NCBI RefSeq assembly: GCF_021729865.1
Contig: NZ_CP063400.1
Coordinates: 2,790,001 to 2,854,000, forward strand
Direction of reading: 5' to 3'
DNA from: Hydrogenophaga sp. SL48
GTDB taxonomy: Bacteria > Pseudomonadota > Gammaproteobacteria > Burkholderiales > Burkholderiaceae_C
DNA length: 64,000 nt
Below, piece after piece: positions 27,011-37,057 of this stretch. Under the pieces are notes generated by a model, which was given only the letters and a program-made list of their open reading frames with translations, had not been told where the DNA came from and did not search any database. Positions within the stretch are counted from its first letter, which is position 1; each line of letters begins with the position of its first letter. The translations under genes were made by a program, and so were the position numbers.

Positions 27011-28233
27011 TACTTCGTCTTCACCGGCTGCCCGTCCGTCATCACGCTGCCCGGGTACAGCACCACGGTCTCGCCCGCCGTCAGGCCCTCTTTCACCCAC
27101 GCCACGTCGGCGTTGCGGTCGCTGATCTGCACGCTGCGTGCGCGCGCCTGGCCGGCCTCCACCACGAACACGCGCCAGCGCTCGCCGTCGCGCACCAGCG
27201 CCGCGCTCGGCACCAGCAGGGCGTCGGCCTGCGACGACACGGTGATGCGCGCATCGACGCGAAACCCGTCGCCCAGCCGCGCGGCCTCGCCCACAGCGGG
27301 CGCCAGTGCCACGACCACGTTCACCCGCTGCTCTTCGATGCCCAGCGCCGACACCTTGGTGAACGCCATCGGCTCCACGCGCAGCACCTGGCCCGACATG
27401 GCGGGCGCACCGCTGCCGGTGGACAGCGCCACGGCCGCGCCGGGCCGCACCTGCCGCACCTCGCCCGAGAGCACGTCGATCACCGCCTCCATCTGTGCCG
27501 TGTCACCGACCACCAGCAGGGGCGCGCCGGCCGTGACCGGGGCCTCGCTCTCCAGGTGCAGCTTGAGCACCTGGCCGTTCACCGGGCTCTTGATCTGCCA
27601 CAGCCCGGCGGTCTGCGCGGCCGCAGGGGCGGCCAGGCTGAGCCCGGCGCGGGCCTCGGCCAGCGCAAAGTCGGCCATGGCCTGCTCGGCCCGCGCGGCG
27701 TTCAGCGCCTGCAACGCGGCCTGCCGGGCGAGCTCGGCCTGGTCGCGCGCCGAGGGCGCGATGAACTGGTCTTTCGCGAGCTGGCTGGCGCGGTTGGCTT
27801 CGAGCGTGGCCAGCGACAGCGCGGTCTGCGCGCGCTGCACCTGCGCGGCGGCGGCGCGGCGCGCGGCCTCGGCGCTGCCCACGCGCTGCTGCAACACGCT
27901 GCGCGTGCGCGCGTCGATCATCTGCGGGGCCACCGGCTGCAAGGTGGCCACCACCTCGCCGGCCTTCACCGCGTCGCCCACCTGGAGCGTGGGGCGCAGC
28001 AGTTGCGCCGAGGTGGGCGCGGTGATCACGTAGCGGTGCTTCAGCCGCAGCTGCCCGTCTTCTTCGATGGCCTGCTGGAAGGTGCCGGTGGCGACCGTGG
28101 CCACCTCGACCCGCAGCGGGCGCGGCCGGTACACCGCGACCACCAGCCCCACGGCAGCCACCCCCAGCAAACCCCACCACAGCCAGCGGCGGGACTTCTT
28201 CGATGTGTTGGAAGCCTTGCTCTTGTCGTTCAT
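27010..28233 (-). CDS. HlyD/MacA-type periplasmic adaptor subunit
   Basis: This 407-residue adaptor has a basic N-terminus, one membrane anchor (WLWWGLLGVAAVGLVVAVY, ~18-36), a biotinyl-lipoyl-like half (~70-100), a long alpha-helical hairpin rich in Ala/Arg/Gln (~100-200), the second lipoyl half (WQIKSPVNGQVLKL, ~208) and beta-barrel and membrane-proximal domains. It bridges an inner-membrane ABC permease to an outer-membrane channel. It is encoded after the permease with a 4-bp overlap, and no TolC-like gene is present in the window. The substrate is unknown. Confidence 0.9.
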   Translation of the reverse strand: MNDKSKASNTSKKSRRWLWWGLLGVAAVGLVVAVYRPRPLRVEVATVATGTFQQAIEEDGQLRLKHRYVITAPTSAQLLRPTLQVGDAVKAGEVVATLQPVAPQMIDARTRSVLQQRVGSAEAARRAAAAQVQRAQTALSLATLEANRASQLAKDQFIAPSARDQAELARQAALQALNAARAEQAMADFALAEARAGLSLAAPAAAQTAGLWQIKSPVNGQVLKLHLESEAPVTAGAPLLVVGDTAQMEAVIDVLSGEVRQVRPGAAVALSTGSGAPAMSGQVLRVEPMAFTKVSALGIEEQRVNVVVALAPAVGEAARLGDGFRVDARITVSSQADALLVPSAALVRDGERWRVFVVEAGQARARSVQISDRNADVAWVKEGLTAGETVVLYPGSVMTDGQPVKTK

Positions 28234-30599
28234 TCACGCACCTTCAATACGGACACCAGGTCCAGTTGGTCGATCTTGCGCCGCACCAGCAAGGCGCTGG
28301 CCACACCCGCAGCGAGCACGATGAGGGCCGCCGAGGCGTAGGTGGACGGTTCGATCACGACGGGGAAATCGATGCTGTCCGACGACATCAGCTGCATCAT
28401 CAGCGTGGCCAGCCCCCAGCCCGCGAGCCCGCCCACGGGCAGCGCCAGCAGCAGCTCGGCGCCCAGCTCGGCCAGCAGCAGCACCGAGACCTCGGCCCGC
28501 GTCATGCCCAGCACGCGCAGGCTCGCCAGCTCCCAGGCGCGCTCGGACAGCGAGATGCGCGCCGCGTTGTAGATGATGCCCACCGCCATCGCCACCGCAA
28601 ACAGCGTGAGGATGCCGCTGAAGATGCCCATGTTGCGCGAGGTGGTCTTGTCGAAGGCGGCCATGGAGCCGGCCTTGTCGAACACCGAGTTGATCATGGG
28701 CGCGGCCTTCACCGCGCCCCAGAAGGCGTCCATGGCCAGCGGGTCCACCTGCAGCGCCGCGTCGGCCACGCCGTCGCCGTCGCGCGCGAGCCGGTTCATG
28801 GCGTCGAGGTTCATGTAGAGCTGCTGGCCGAACATGGTGTGCACCACGTCCACCACCACCACCGGCACCCGCGTCTGGCTCCAGAGCCGGAACGCGATCT
28901 CGACGCGGTCGCCCACGCGCGCGCCCAGTTCCTTGGCGAGCAGCGCGCTCAGCACCACGCCGTGCGCCGGCAGCGCCACCGCGCCACGCTGTTCGTCGAC
29001 CACGCGCATCAGCTTCGCGTCGCCGCGGAACCCCAGCAGGGCCGTGTCCACGGTGCGCCCGCCCAGGCTCACGCGCACGGGCTCGGTGCGGTAGGGCTCG
29101 GCGTCGAGCACGCCGGGCAGGCGCTGCAGGTCCTGCACCACGCCCACCGGCACCGGGCGGCGGAAGTTCACCAGCACGTCGCCCTGCTGCACCTGGCGGA
29201 ACTGCACGTCCACGATGTGCGCGATGGCGTCGAGCCAGAACGCGCCCGAGATCTGCAGCGCCACCGCCAGCGCGATGCCGGTCACGGTGAAGGCCGCGCG
29301 CAGCGGGCGGCGCTCGACGTTGCGGATCACCATCATCGCGCCGGTGCTGACCCAGCGCCCGAGGCCCAGGCGCTCGGCCAGCGTGCGCTGGTAGCTCGGT
29401 GGCGACGGCGGCTGCATGGCCTGCGCCGGGCTCAGGCGCACCACCGCGCGGATCGCGCTCCAGGTGCCGGCCGCGGCGGCGGCGCAGGCGATGAACACCG
29501 AGGCCACCACGAGCCAGACCGTGGTCACGTAACGCAGCCCGTTGAAGCGGAACACCTCGTCGTACAAGAGCAGCATGCCGCGCCCGATGGCCTCGCTGAA
29601 GCCCAGCCCCACCAGCAGGCCCAGCCCGGCGATGGCCAGCGCGAGCTGGATGTAGTGCCAGGCGATCGCGCCGTCGCTGTAGCCCAGCGCCTTGAGCGCC
29701 GCGATCTGGCTGCGCTGCGTGGCGACCTGCCGGCTCAGCACCACGTTGAGGATGAACATGGCCACGGCCAGAAAGATGGCCGGCAGCACCGTGCCCATGA
29801 CCTTGAGCGAGGCCAGTTCGTCGTTGACGATCTTGGCCGAGAGCTGCTTGTCGCGCCCCGTCGATCCGATGGCGCCGTAGGGTTCGAGCAGGCGGTCCAC
29901 CTGGGCCAGCACCGGCGCCACCGAGGCCCCGGCGTCGAGCCGCAGCGAGGCCAGGTTGAACGCGCCCTGCATGTCGAAGGCCTGCGTCATGCGCGCGCCG
30001 TCGATCCACCAGATGCCGAACGAGGTGTCGTCGGGCGCCCCACCCTGCGAGGCGAACACGTACTCGGGCGAGGCCGCCGTGCCCACGAGGTGCACGGCCT
30101 CGCGTTTGCCATTCAAGATGGCGTGCACGGTGTCGCCGGGGTTCAGGCCGCGCGCCGCCGCAAAACGGTCGCTCACCAGGGCTTCGAGCGCGCCGTCGCG
30201 CTCGGGCCAGCGCCCGCGCTTCAAGGTGAGCGCGTTCAGGCCCTGGCGGCCGGCGTGCACGCGCGCGAGGTCGAGCCCGATGAAACGCCCCGTCACGGGC
30301 GGCAGCACGCCCGGCAGGTCGATCTGCGCGTCGAACACCACGTCGAGCTTCACCTCGGCCACGCCGGGCAAGGCGGCCAGGCGCTCGCGCAGGTGCACCG
30401 GGGCGCGCTTGACGTTCGCGAACACGTCGGCGAGCCGGTTGTCGCGGTAGAAGGCGTCGCGCGAACCCTGGAGCGATTCGTGCACCGAGAACATGCCCAC
30501 GAAACCGGCCACGCCGATGGCCACGACCATGGCGATGGTCGCCACCTGCGCGCGCAGCCGCGTGAGGTCGCGCCAGAGCTTGATGTGGATCGCTTTCAT
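28230..30599 (-). CDS. FtsX-family ABC transporter permease (DevC/MacB-like)
   Basis: This 789-residue inner-membrane protein starts [18 protein letters not shown] with the first membrane helix at ~18-38, a large periplasmic domain, an FtsX block around residues 265-400, a second periplasmic domain and a terminal FtsX block (about 670-785). The duplicated FtsX layout places it with ten-helix exporters. It forms one transport unit with the ATPase gene upstream (7 bp gap) and the adaptor downstream (ATGA overlap). Substrates of such DevBCA/MacAB-like units include glycolipids, peptides and macrolides; here it is undetermined. Confidence 0.9.
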   Translation of the reverse strand: MKAIHIKLWRDLTRLRAQVATIAMVVAIGVAGFVGMFSVHESLQGSRDAFYRDNRLADVFANVKRAPVHLRERLAALPGVAEVKLDVVFDAQIDLPGVLPPVTGRFIGLDLARVHAGRQGLNALTLKRGRWPERDGALEALVSDRFAAARGLNPGDTVHAILNGKREAVHLVGTAASPEYVFASQGGAPDDTSFGIWWIDGARMTQAFDMQGAFNLASLRLDAGASVAPVLAQVDRLLEPYGAIGSTGRDKQLSAKIVNDELASLKVMGTVLPAIFLAVAMFILNVVLSRQVATQRSQIAALKALGYSDGAIAWHYIQLALAIAGLGLLVGLGFSEAIGRGMLLLYDEVFRFNGLRYVTTVWLVVASVFIACAAAAAGTWSAIRAVVRLSPAQAMQPPSPPSYQRTLAERLGLGRWVSTGAMMVIRNVERRPLRAAFTVTGIALAVALQISGAFWLDAIAHIVDVQFRQVQQGDVLVNFRRPVPVGVVQDLQRLPGVLDAEPYRTEPVRVSLGGRTVDTALLGFRGDAKLMRVVDEQRGAVALPAHGVVLSALLAKELGARVGDRVEIAFRLWSQTRVPVVVVDVVHTMFGQQLYMNLDAMNRLARDGDGVADAALQVDPLAMDAFWGAVKAAPMINSVFDKAGSMAAFDKTTSRNMGIFSGILTLFAVAMAVGIIYNAARISLSERAWELASLRVLGMTRAEVSVLLLAELGAELLLALPVGGLAGWGLATLMMQLMSSDSIDFPVVIEPSTYASAALIVLAAGVASALLVRRKIDQLDLVSVLKVRE

Positions 30600-30606
30600 C
30601 GCGGTG

Positions 30607-31344
<738 letters not shown>

Positions 31345-31520
31345 GGAAACGAACAGGGTGAAGGATCGGACAGAACCGCCACCATACATGGCGGCGGCAC
31401 ACACCCCCAGTATTTCAAAGCACGGTGCCGCGAGCACTGACCTGAGTCAAGCGCCACCCCGACACACGCGCCTGTCGCTCCTGGCCGCCCGCGGGCCTGT
31501 GCGCGCCGCCGGTGTCGGGC

Positions 31521-32108
31521 CTACTTCCAGAGTGCTTTGACGCGCGCGTCGCGTCCGCACGACAGCCGGTAGTAGCTGTAGCGCAGCTCGTTTTTCTTGT
31601 AATAGTCCTGGTGGTAGTCCTCGGCCAGGTAGAAGGCGCTGGCGGGCGCGAGCTCGGTGTGGATGGTCTTGAAACGGCCACTCTTCAGCAACGCGTCGCG
31701 GCTCGCCTCGGCCACCTGGCGTTCGGCCGCGTTGCCCCAGTAGATGCCGCTGCGGTACTGCGAGCCGATGTCGCAAAACTGCCGGTCCTTGACCGTGGGG
31801 TCGATGTGGCGCCAGAAGTACTCGACCAGTTGCGGATAACTCACCTTGGCCGGGTCGTAGGTCACGCGCACGGCTTCCGTGTGCCCGGTGTGGCCATTGC
31901 TCACCTGCTCGTAGGTCGGGTTGGGGGTCTTGCCGGCGGTGTAGCCCGACTCGACCGCCACCACGCCGGGCAGCTGTTCAAAGTCTTTTTCGATGCACCA
32001 GAAGCAGCCGCCAGCGAACACGGCGGTGGCCGTGGCGGCGTGGGTGAGCGGGGCGGTGGACAGCAGCAGGGCCGCCACAACAGACAGGATCGGGCGATTG
32101 GGGTTCAT
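31521..32108 (-). CDS. msrA: Peptide-methionine (S)-S-oxide reductase, exported
   Basis: This 195-residue protein has a Sec signal peptide (MNPNRPILSVVAALLLSTAP, cleaved near THA) and a complete MsrA domain with the catalytic Cys in FAGGCFWCIEKDF (~residues 37-49), GYTAGKTPNPTYEQV and GHTGHTEAVRV. It reduces the S epimer of methionine sulfoxide in proteins. Export to the periplasm is unusual for MsrA but fits its co-transcription 20 bp downstream of an exported MsrB. Only Cys residues late in the chain (LSCGRD) could resolve the disulfide; the electron donor is unknown. Confidence 0.94.
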   Translation of the reverse strand: MNPNRPILSVVAALLLSTAPLTHAATATAVFAGGCFWCIEKDFEQLPGVVAVESGYTAGKTPNPTYEQVSNGHTGHTEAVRVTYDPAKVSYPQLVEYFWRHIDPTVKDRQFCDIGSQYRSGIYWGNAAERQVAEASRDALLKSGRFKTIHTELAPASAFYLAEDYHQDYYKKNELRYSYYRLSCGRDARVKALWK

Positions 32109-32128
32109 GGTGTCTTTCAAGGGAAATC

Positions 32129-32626
32129 TCAAGTGCGCAGGGCAGGCAAGGCCTGCTCTTTCGGCACAAAAGCCAGCGCCACGCCGTTGTTGCAATAGCG
32201 TTTGCCGGTGGGTTTGGGGCCGTCATTGAACACATGGCCCTGGTGCCCGCCGCAGCGCGAGCAGTGGTACTCGGTGCGCGGGTAGAAGGCCTTGTAGTCG
32301 GTCGAGGTGCCCAGCGCGCCCGCCAGCGGCTGCCAGAAGCTGGGCCAGCCGGTGCCGCTCTCGTATTTGTGCGCGGCGTCGAACAGCGGCAACTGGCACG
32401 CGGCGCACACGAAGGTGCCGGGGCGCTTTTCGCCGTTGAGCGGGCTGCTGCCGGCGCGCTCGGTGCCGTGCTCGAACAGCACGCCGTAGGCCGCGGGCGA
32501 CACCAGGGCCTTCCACTGCGCCGCCGTCTTGCTCAGGGGAAACGGCGGTGCGGCCAGGGTGGTGGCGGGCAGCGACAGGCCGGCCAGCCAGCCGGCGAAA
32601 TGCTTCAACATGGTGCGTCTTTCCAT
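32129..32626 (-). CDS. msrB: Peptide-methionine (R)-S-oxide reductase, exported
   Basis: This 165-residue protein begins MERRTMLKHFAGWLAGL, a Tat-like or Sec leader ending near TLAAP. The MsrB domain has two zinc CxxC pairs (CAAC and CSRC), GTGWPSFW and the catalytic Cys in RYCNNGVALAF. It reduces the R epimer of methionine sulfoxide, complementing MsrA encoded 20 bp downstream. The start is supported by AAGGAC 9 nt before the ATG. The pair forms a periplasmic protein-repair operon. Confidence 0.94.
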   Translation of the reverse strand: MERRTMLKHFAGWLAGLSLPATTLAAPPFPLSKTAAQWKALVSPAAYGVLFEHGTERAGSSPLNGEKRPGTFVCAACQLPLFDAAHKYESGTGWPSFWQPLAGALGTSTDYKAFYPRTEYHCSRCGGHQGHVFNDGPKPTGKRYCNNGVALAFVPKEQALPALRT

Positions 32627-32842
32627 CACAGTGTCCTTGCGAGGTGTCGGGCGGTGCGCCGGACGGCGCCGCTCATCGGCCCGGAGACAGTTGGGTCGTC
32701 CGGGCAACCACATCCTTACAGCAAACGGCCAAGAACACGCCGCCGCCGGACGCAACACCTGGGGCACGCGCGGTCTTTGTGCCGGGCCAATGGCCTTGCA
32801 GGGCGGTGGGCGCGGTTGTCATCGGTGAGGAAGCCACCCATA

Positions 32843-33145
32843 ATGCTGCACTGCACCATGGCAAATTCCACCGCTCCATTGCAACTCGGACTCGAGGACA
32901 TCCTCGGGGACATGGTCCATGCGCGCCGCAACGGCGACATGGGACGGTTGGCCCTGCTGGCCTACTGCGAAGTGCGGCGCTGGGCGCGCCAGGCGGGTGA
33001 GAACGGTCTGGCCGACCGCTCCACCGCCCTGATCACACGAAACCCCCACGCCAGTCGCGACCAGTTCATGGAACAGATCGACGGGCTGATCAACGAACTC
33101 GAAGAAGCCCACACCCGCGTGGTGAGCCAGCAGCTGCCGAGGTAA
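32843..33145 (+). CDS. Conserved hypothetical small protein
   Basis: This 100-residue, probably all-helical cytoplasmic protein reads (M)LHCTMANSTAPLQLGLED, then DMVHARRNGDMGRLALLAYCEVRRWARQAG, and ends in a Glu-rich helix. No family is recognised. The ATG at 32843 is favoured by GAGGAA about 10 nt upstream; the alternative ATG at 32858 has no RBS. It is divergent from msrB and convergent with the SGNH lipoprotein gene, whose stop is 6 bp away. Confidence 0.72.
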   Translation: MLHCTMANSTAPLQLGLEDILGDMVHARRNGDMGRLALLAYCEVRRWARQAGENGLADRSTALITRNPHASRDQFMEQIDGLINELEEAHTRVVSQQLPR

Positions 33146-33151
33146 GGCGGC

Positions 33152-34552
33152 TCAGAGGGTGGGCAACAGGGCCTGCCAGACGTTTTCCTGCACGGTGGGC
33201 TGGGCCGCGTCCTTCAAATGCACCGAATCCGGGTGGTAGTAGGTGCTGGTGGCCGGCACACCTGCCGAGCCCAAGAAATAGGTGCTCTGGTTGTTCGCCG
33301 CCACCTGCTGGTACATCCCCGTCATGCTCTGGCGGTAGGCCGTGCCCTTGGGGTAGAAGGCGAAGTCCATCACGTACACCCTGCTGCCTGCGGCCTGACT
33401 GACCCGGTGGATCGCGTTGAGGCCGACCTGCATGCTGCTGAAGGAGCGGTTTTGCCAGGCGTCGTTGGTGCCGAGCGCCACGATCACATGGGTGGGTGCG
33501 TGCTGGTTCACCCAGCCCTGGATGCGGCTGGCGCCCTGGTCGGTGCGCATGCCCCCTATGCTGACATTGACCACGCGGTTGCAGTTGTGCCCGGTGCGGG
33601 TCTTGATGGCGGAGGCCAGCGTCTCGGTCCAGACCTTGCCCTTGGTGACGAAGCTGTAGGGGTTGCCGTTGATGCTGACGCCATAGCCCTGTGACAGCGA
33701 GTCACCGACCACCATGACCACGCTGTTGATGTACGCGGCCGGCGGTTCGGTGGTGGCCGATGCGTCCAGCACGTAATAGGCGGTGCCCTCAAAGCGGTAG
33801 GCGCACGCCGTGTCGATGACGGTGTCGCGCTCCTCAAAACTGGCGGTGTAGAAGTGAAACCCGCGGTCTGGCCGGTAGAAGCGGTAGAGGGGTTTGAAAC
33901 CGACACCACCGACCGCGCTGGCGTGGTAGGCCACGCCCTCGAACTGGTAGGTCGGCAGGTTGGCCTGGATGTGCGCCTTTTCCGCCTCGCTGATGGTGTA
34001 GAGGTGAACGCCGGTGGCCGTGTTGAAGAACCGGTAGACCGGCAGCAGCCCGTCCTGCGGGGTGGTGCTGACCGTGAAGGCCGGTCCCTCGTAGTGGAAC
34101 TGGGGCAGGGTCTCGATCACCTGGTCCCGCTCGGCCTCGGAGACGGTGTAGAAATGCGCCCCGGTCCGGGTGTTGAGAAACCGGTAGGCCAGGACCTCGC
34201 CCACGAAGGCCTTGGCGGTCGCCTGCCCGGACACCGCCGATTTCCTCTGGTTCGCCTCCTGGCGGGCCGCTTCCAGCTCTTGCCGGTTGAGCCGGGCCGC
34301 CACCCCCAGCTGGGCCTCGATCTCCTCCTCGGCCGTGGGCATGGGCAAGGTCTGCCCCGAGTCGGCATAGTCTGCCCAGGCATCCAGCTCGGTCTTGCCC
34401 GACACGAGGGGGGTGTTCTGGGTGGCGACGCTGTCGTCCGCACTCTGGTCGGAAGCGCCGCCACCGCAGGCGGCCAGCATGGCCACCAGCAGCACGAGGC
34501 TCAGGCGGCGGAACCAGGGGAATGTTGGGGCGTGCGTGGACGGAGTTCGCAT
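33152..34552 (-). CDS. SGNH/GDSL hydrolase lipoprotein with DUF5648-like repeats
   Basis: This 466-residue lipoprotein has the lipobox MLAAC (~28-32). After a low-complexity region come three repeats of about 45 residues (about 125-270), each with YRFxNxxxGxHFYTxSxxER and a final FEGxAY, resembling the DUF5648 cell-wall-associated repeat. The C-terminal half is an SGNH esterase: VVGDSLSQGYG holds the Ser, GGMRT the Gly block, LGTNDAW the Asn, and HPDSVHLKD the Asp/His pair. It is probably outer-membrane-anchored and deacylates a cell-surface or environmental polymer. The fusion of these repeats with SGNH is notable. Start chosen at MRTPSTHAPT so the signal peptide is N-terminal. Confidence 0.85.
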   Translation of the reverse strand: MRTPSTHAPTFPWFRRLSLVLLVAMLAACGGGASDQSADDSVATQNTPLVSGKTELDAWADYADSGQTLPMPTAEEEIEAQLGVAARLNRQELEAARQEANQRKSAVSGQATAKAFVGEVLAYRFLNTRTGAHFYTVSEAERDQVIETLPQFHYEGPAFTVSTTPQDGLLPVYRFFNTATGVHLYTISEAEKAHIQANLPTYQFEGVAYHASAVGGVGFKPLYRFYRPDRGFHFYTASFEERDTVIDTACAYRFEGTAYYVLDASATTEPPAAYINSVVMVVGDSLSQGYGVSINGNPYSFVTKGKVWTETLASAIKTRTGHNCNRVVNVSIGGMRTDQGASRIQGWVNQHAPTHVIVALGTNDAWQNRSFSSMQVGLNAIHRVSQAAGSRVYVMDFAFYPKGTAYRQSMTGMYQQVAANNQSTYFLGSAGVPATSTYYHPDSVHLKDAAQPTVQENVWQALLPTL

Positions 34553-34638
34553 GACTGACGGGGCGCTGAAATGGGGACCCCCGATTATCGCGTCCCTCGG
34601 GAGCGCCCAAGCCCGCGCCGCTGAAGCGGCCGATGGGC

Positions 34639-35724
34639 TCAATGAAAGGGTTTCCACTCCCGGAAAAACCGGATGCGCTCGGCGTGGTCCGGGTGGCTGG
34701 CGATCGAGATCGGCAGGGCATCGCCACCCTCTTCCGCCGCGTCACTGCCGGCATCGGCATCGGCGTCGCCTTGCCGCTCCTCGGCCTGGATGCGCTCGAA
34801 AAACACCGCCATTTCCGCCGGGGAGATGCCCCCGGCGTGCAACAACGCTGCCGCATGGGCATCGGCCTCGCGCTCGGCGTCGCGGCTGTAGGACTGGGTC
34901 ACCAGCGTGGCGGGCACCGTGGCGAGGAAGCTGCTCGCATCACCCAGCACCACACCGACCAAGGCGCTGACGAGGCTGGAGCGCACCAGCATGTCGAGCC
35001 CATGCCGGTGCTGCACATGGCCGAGTTCGTGTGCCAGCACGCCCACAAGGGCGTCGGGCCGGTCTTCCAGCATCTTCACCAGGTCGTCGGTCATGACGAT
35101 GGCACCGCCCGGCAGGGCAAAGGCGTTGGCGCCCAGGATGTCGCTCTTGTGGAATGAGAGGTTCCAGGGCGGCGCGTCGCCGTCCGGGTGGCTCGCCTTC
35201 ACCACCGCCGCGAAGCGCTGGCGCAGGGCGTCCTGCTGCTTCTGGGGCAGCTCGCTCGGCGTCAGAAAGATCGACTGGAGCTGCGACATGCTGGCCTCGC
35301 CGATGCGCTCCTCCAGCGCCTGCGGCACCAGGTGGGCCAGGGTGGTGCTGAGCCAGGGCACGCCCCAGACCCAGGCCGCCGCCAGAAACGCCACGGTGCC
35401 GGCCATGGCCACCAGCGTCGCGCGCCAGCTCTGCATCCAGCCCACCACCGCGCCCTCCCGATGCCCCTGGGCCTGCCACCAGGCGTCCCACTCGGCGGCG
35501 TCGGCGTGCTGGATCAGGCTGCCGTCGGGCAGCTCGGTCTGGCGCTGCCCGTGGGTGCGGCGCTCGGGCCAGCGCACCCGGGCCAGCGGGTAGCGGTGCT
35601 CGACCGCACCATCTTGCGTGCGCAGGAGCAGCTCATCGCCGTCGACGCGCAGGGTCACCGACTGAGGCCGGGGGCTGCGGCCGTCGAACCAACGGGTGCT
35701 CAGGGTCACGGCCATGCCGTCCAT
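34639..35724 (-). CDS. M48 family zinc metallopeptidase
   Basis: This 361-residue protein has an N-terminal soluble region (DUF-like, about 1-85), one membrane helix (about 100-125, ATLVAMAGTVAFLAAAWVW) and an M48 catalytic domain with HELGH (~230), the third ligand Glu in DAEREADAHAAALL (~275) and a second hydrophobic patch in between. It is related to the BepA/LoiP/HtpX group of quality-control proteases acting at the membrane. Its ATG overlaps the stop of the DUF898 gene (TGATG), indicating translational coupling. The acidic C-terminal insertion (DADADAGSDAAEEGG) is a linker-like oddity. Confidence 0.9.
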   Translation of the reverse strand: MDGMAVTLSTRWFDGRSPRPQSVTLRVDGDELLLRTQDGAVEHRYPLARVRWPERRTHGQRQTELPDGSLIQHADAAEWDAWWQAQGHREGAVVGWMQSWRATLVAMAGTVAFLAAAWVWGVPWLSTTLAHLVPQALEERIGEASMSQLQSIFLTPSELPQKQQDALRQRFAAVVKASHPDGDAPPWNLSFHKSDILGANAFALPGGAIVMTDDLVKMLEDRPDALVGVLAHELGHVQHRHGLDMLVRSSLVSALVGVVLGDASSFLATVPATLVTQSYSRDAEREADAHAAALLHAGGISPAEMAVFFERIQAEERQGDADADAGSDAAEEGGDALPISIASHPDHAERIRFFREWKPFH

Positions 35725-36950
35725 CACAGGCCCATGTCGATGCCGAAGAAGTCACCCGCCGCGTCGCCGATCACCCCCGCAGGCTGCTGCAGCGAGTCGC
35801 TCACCCAGCGGTCCACGTCGCCTTCCACCTGGACGCTCATGGCTTCGAGGCGGATGCGCGCGGAGCGCACCTTGGCAAAGGGCCAGTACAGCCCGAGCGT
35901 GAGGGCGATCAGCAGCCAGTTGACGATGTTCACGCGCATGAGCGGCGCGAGTCTGAGCTGGCTGGTGAAGCGGATGCGGGGGCTGCGTGTGTTCGACCAG
36001 AGCAGGTTCTGGAAGCGCGAGGTCATGTAGGAACCCACGATCAGCGGCCAGAGCACATAGACCATGGCGATCACCGCACCCGCGCCCACCATGAACAGCA
36101 TGCCCGCACCCTCGCCCGGGTTGACGAGGTCGCCCAGGCTGGCCATGCCCAGCGACACCAACGCACCAAACAGCACGCCCATCAGCGTGCCCAGCCCCAT
36201 CAGCACCAGCAGGGAGACGCCGGCGATCTTGATCGACAGGCCGTAGAAGCGTTTGGCGCCGGCGGTGAACCCGGTGCGCTCCTGCGCAAAAGCGTATCCA
36301 CCATGCTGGTAGGCCTTGATGCGCGCCCACAACCAGGGCACCAGCACCATGAAACCCAGCACCACCAGCCCCACGGTGATCGCGGCCTGCTGGGCCGCTT
36401 CTTCGGAGACCACCTCGGGGTCGCTCATGTCGGGCACCAGCAGCGCCAACGCCAGCGCGGGAATGAAGAAGGGCAGCATGGCGAGGTAGGCAGACTTCAG
36501 GTCACCCACGAAGGCCAGCCGCACGCCGCGCCAGCTGGTGTTGCGCAGGCGGAACTGCAGCGACGCGCGCCACAGCGCCGGCCACAGCAGGGCAAACACC
36601 AGCAGGGCCACCCAGGACAGGGTCGGCATGAAGTTGGACACCGCCGAGTAGCTGACGCCCAGCACCAGCACCAGCAGGTAACCGCGAAACATCTTCCAGG
36701 GATCGGCGTGAAAACCCAGCGGGTCACCGCCGACCAGCGTGTTGTTCTGGAAATAGGCCATGCGCCGCGCGCGGGCGAACGGCAGGTACAGGGTCAGCGT
36801 CACCAGCGTGAGCAGGAGGTTGACGATCCAGATGCGGAAATACTCGCTGCCCGATCCGGTGAAGCGGATGTCCAGCGTCTGCGGGCCGGATGGCGGCGCC
36901 GGCTCCAGCGTCAAGCGCTCGGTTTCTTCAAATTCGTCTGTCGGTTCCAT
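35724..36950 (-). CDS. DUF898 (YjgN) family membrane protein
   Basis: This 408-residue polytopic membrane protein contains two homologous halves, each starting with a soluble edge strand followed by YFRIWIVNLLLTLVTLTLYLP (first, ~residue 37) and LMRVNIVNWLLIALTLGLYWP (second, ~345), plus three or four helix pairs in between. This duplicated helix-W-P-F-A-R/K pattern defines the YjgN/DUF898 family; its function is unknown. It is the first gene of a two-gene operon with the M48 protease, an association suggesting a membrane quality-control pair (inference). Start chosen at MEPTDEFEET. Confidence 0.88.
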   Translation of the reverse strand: MEPTDEFEETERLTLEPAPPSGPQTLDIRFTGSGSEYFRIWIVNLLLTLVTLTLYLPFARARRMAYFQNNTLVGGDPLGFHADPWKMFRGYLLVLVLGVSYSAVSNFMPTLSWVALLVFALLWPALWRASLQFRLRNTSWRGVRLAFVGDLKSAYLAMLPFFIPALALALLVPDMSDPEVVSEEAAQQAAITVGLVVLGFMVLVPWLWARIKAYQHGGYAFAQERTGFTAGAKRFYGLSIKIAGVSLLVLMGLGTLMGVLFGALVSLGMASLGDLVNPGEGAGMLFMVGAGAVIAMVYVLWPLIVGSYMTSRFQNLLWSNTRSPRIRFTSQLRLAPLMRVNIVNWLLIALTLGLYWPFAKVRSARIRLEAMSVQVEGDVDRWVSDSLQQPAGVIGDAAGDFFGIDMGL

Positions 36951-37057
36951 TCCCTGCCTTTTTTGTGTACTTGTGTACGGATGTAAGCCGGAAATGCTAA
37001 CACCGGCACGGGGCGCCCTGAGGCATGGCACCCCACGAAAACCGGCACACTCGACCC

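Noticed and set aside
36965..36978. Tandem GTGTAC repeat upstream of DUF898
   Set aside because: Two 6-bp copies 8 bp apart in an AT-rich promoter region; no dyad geometry like the Crp-type sites, so not called as an operator.
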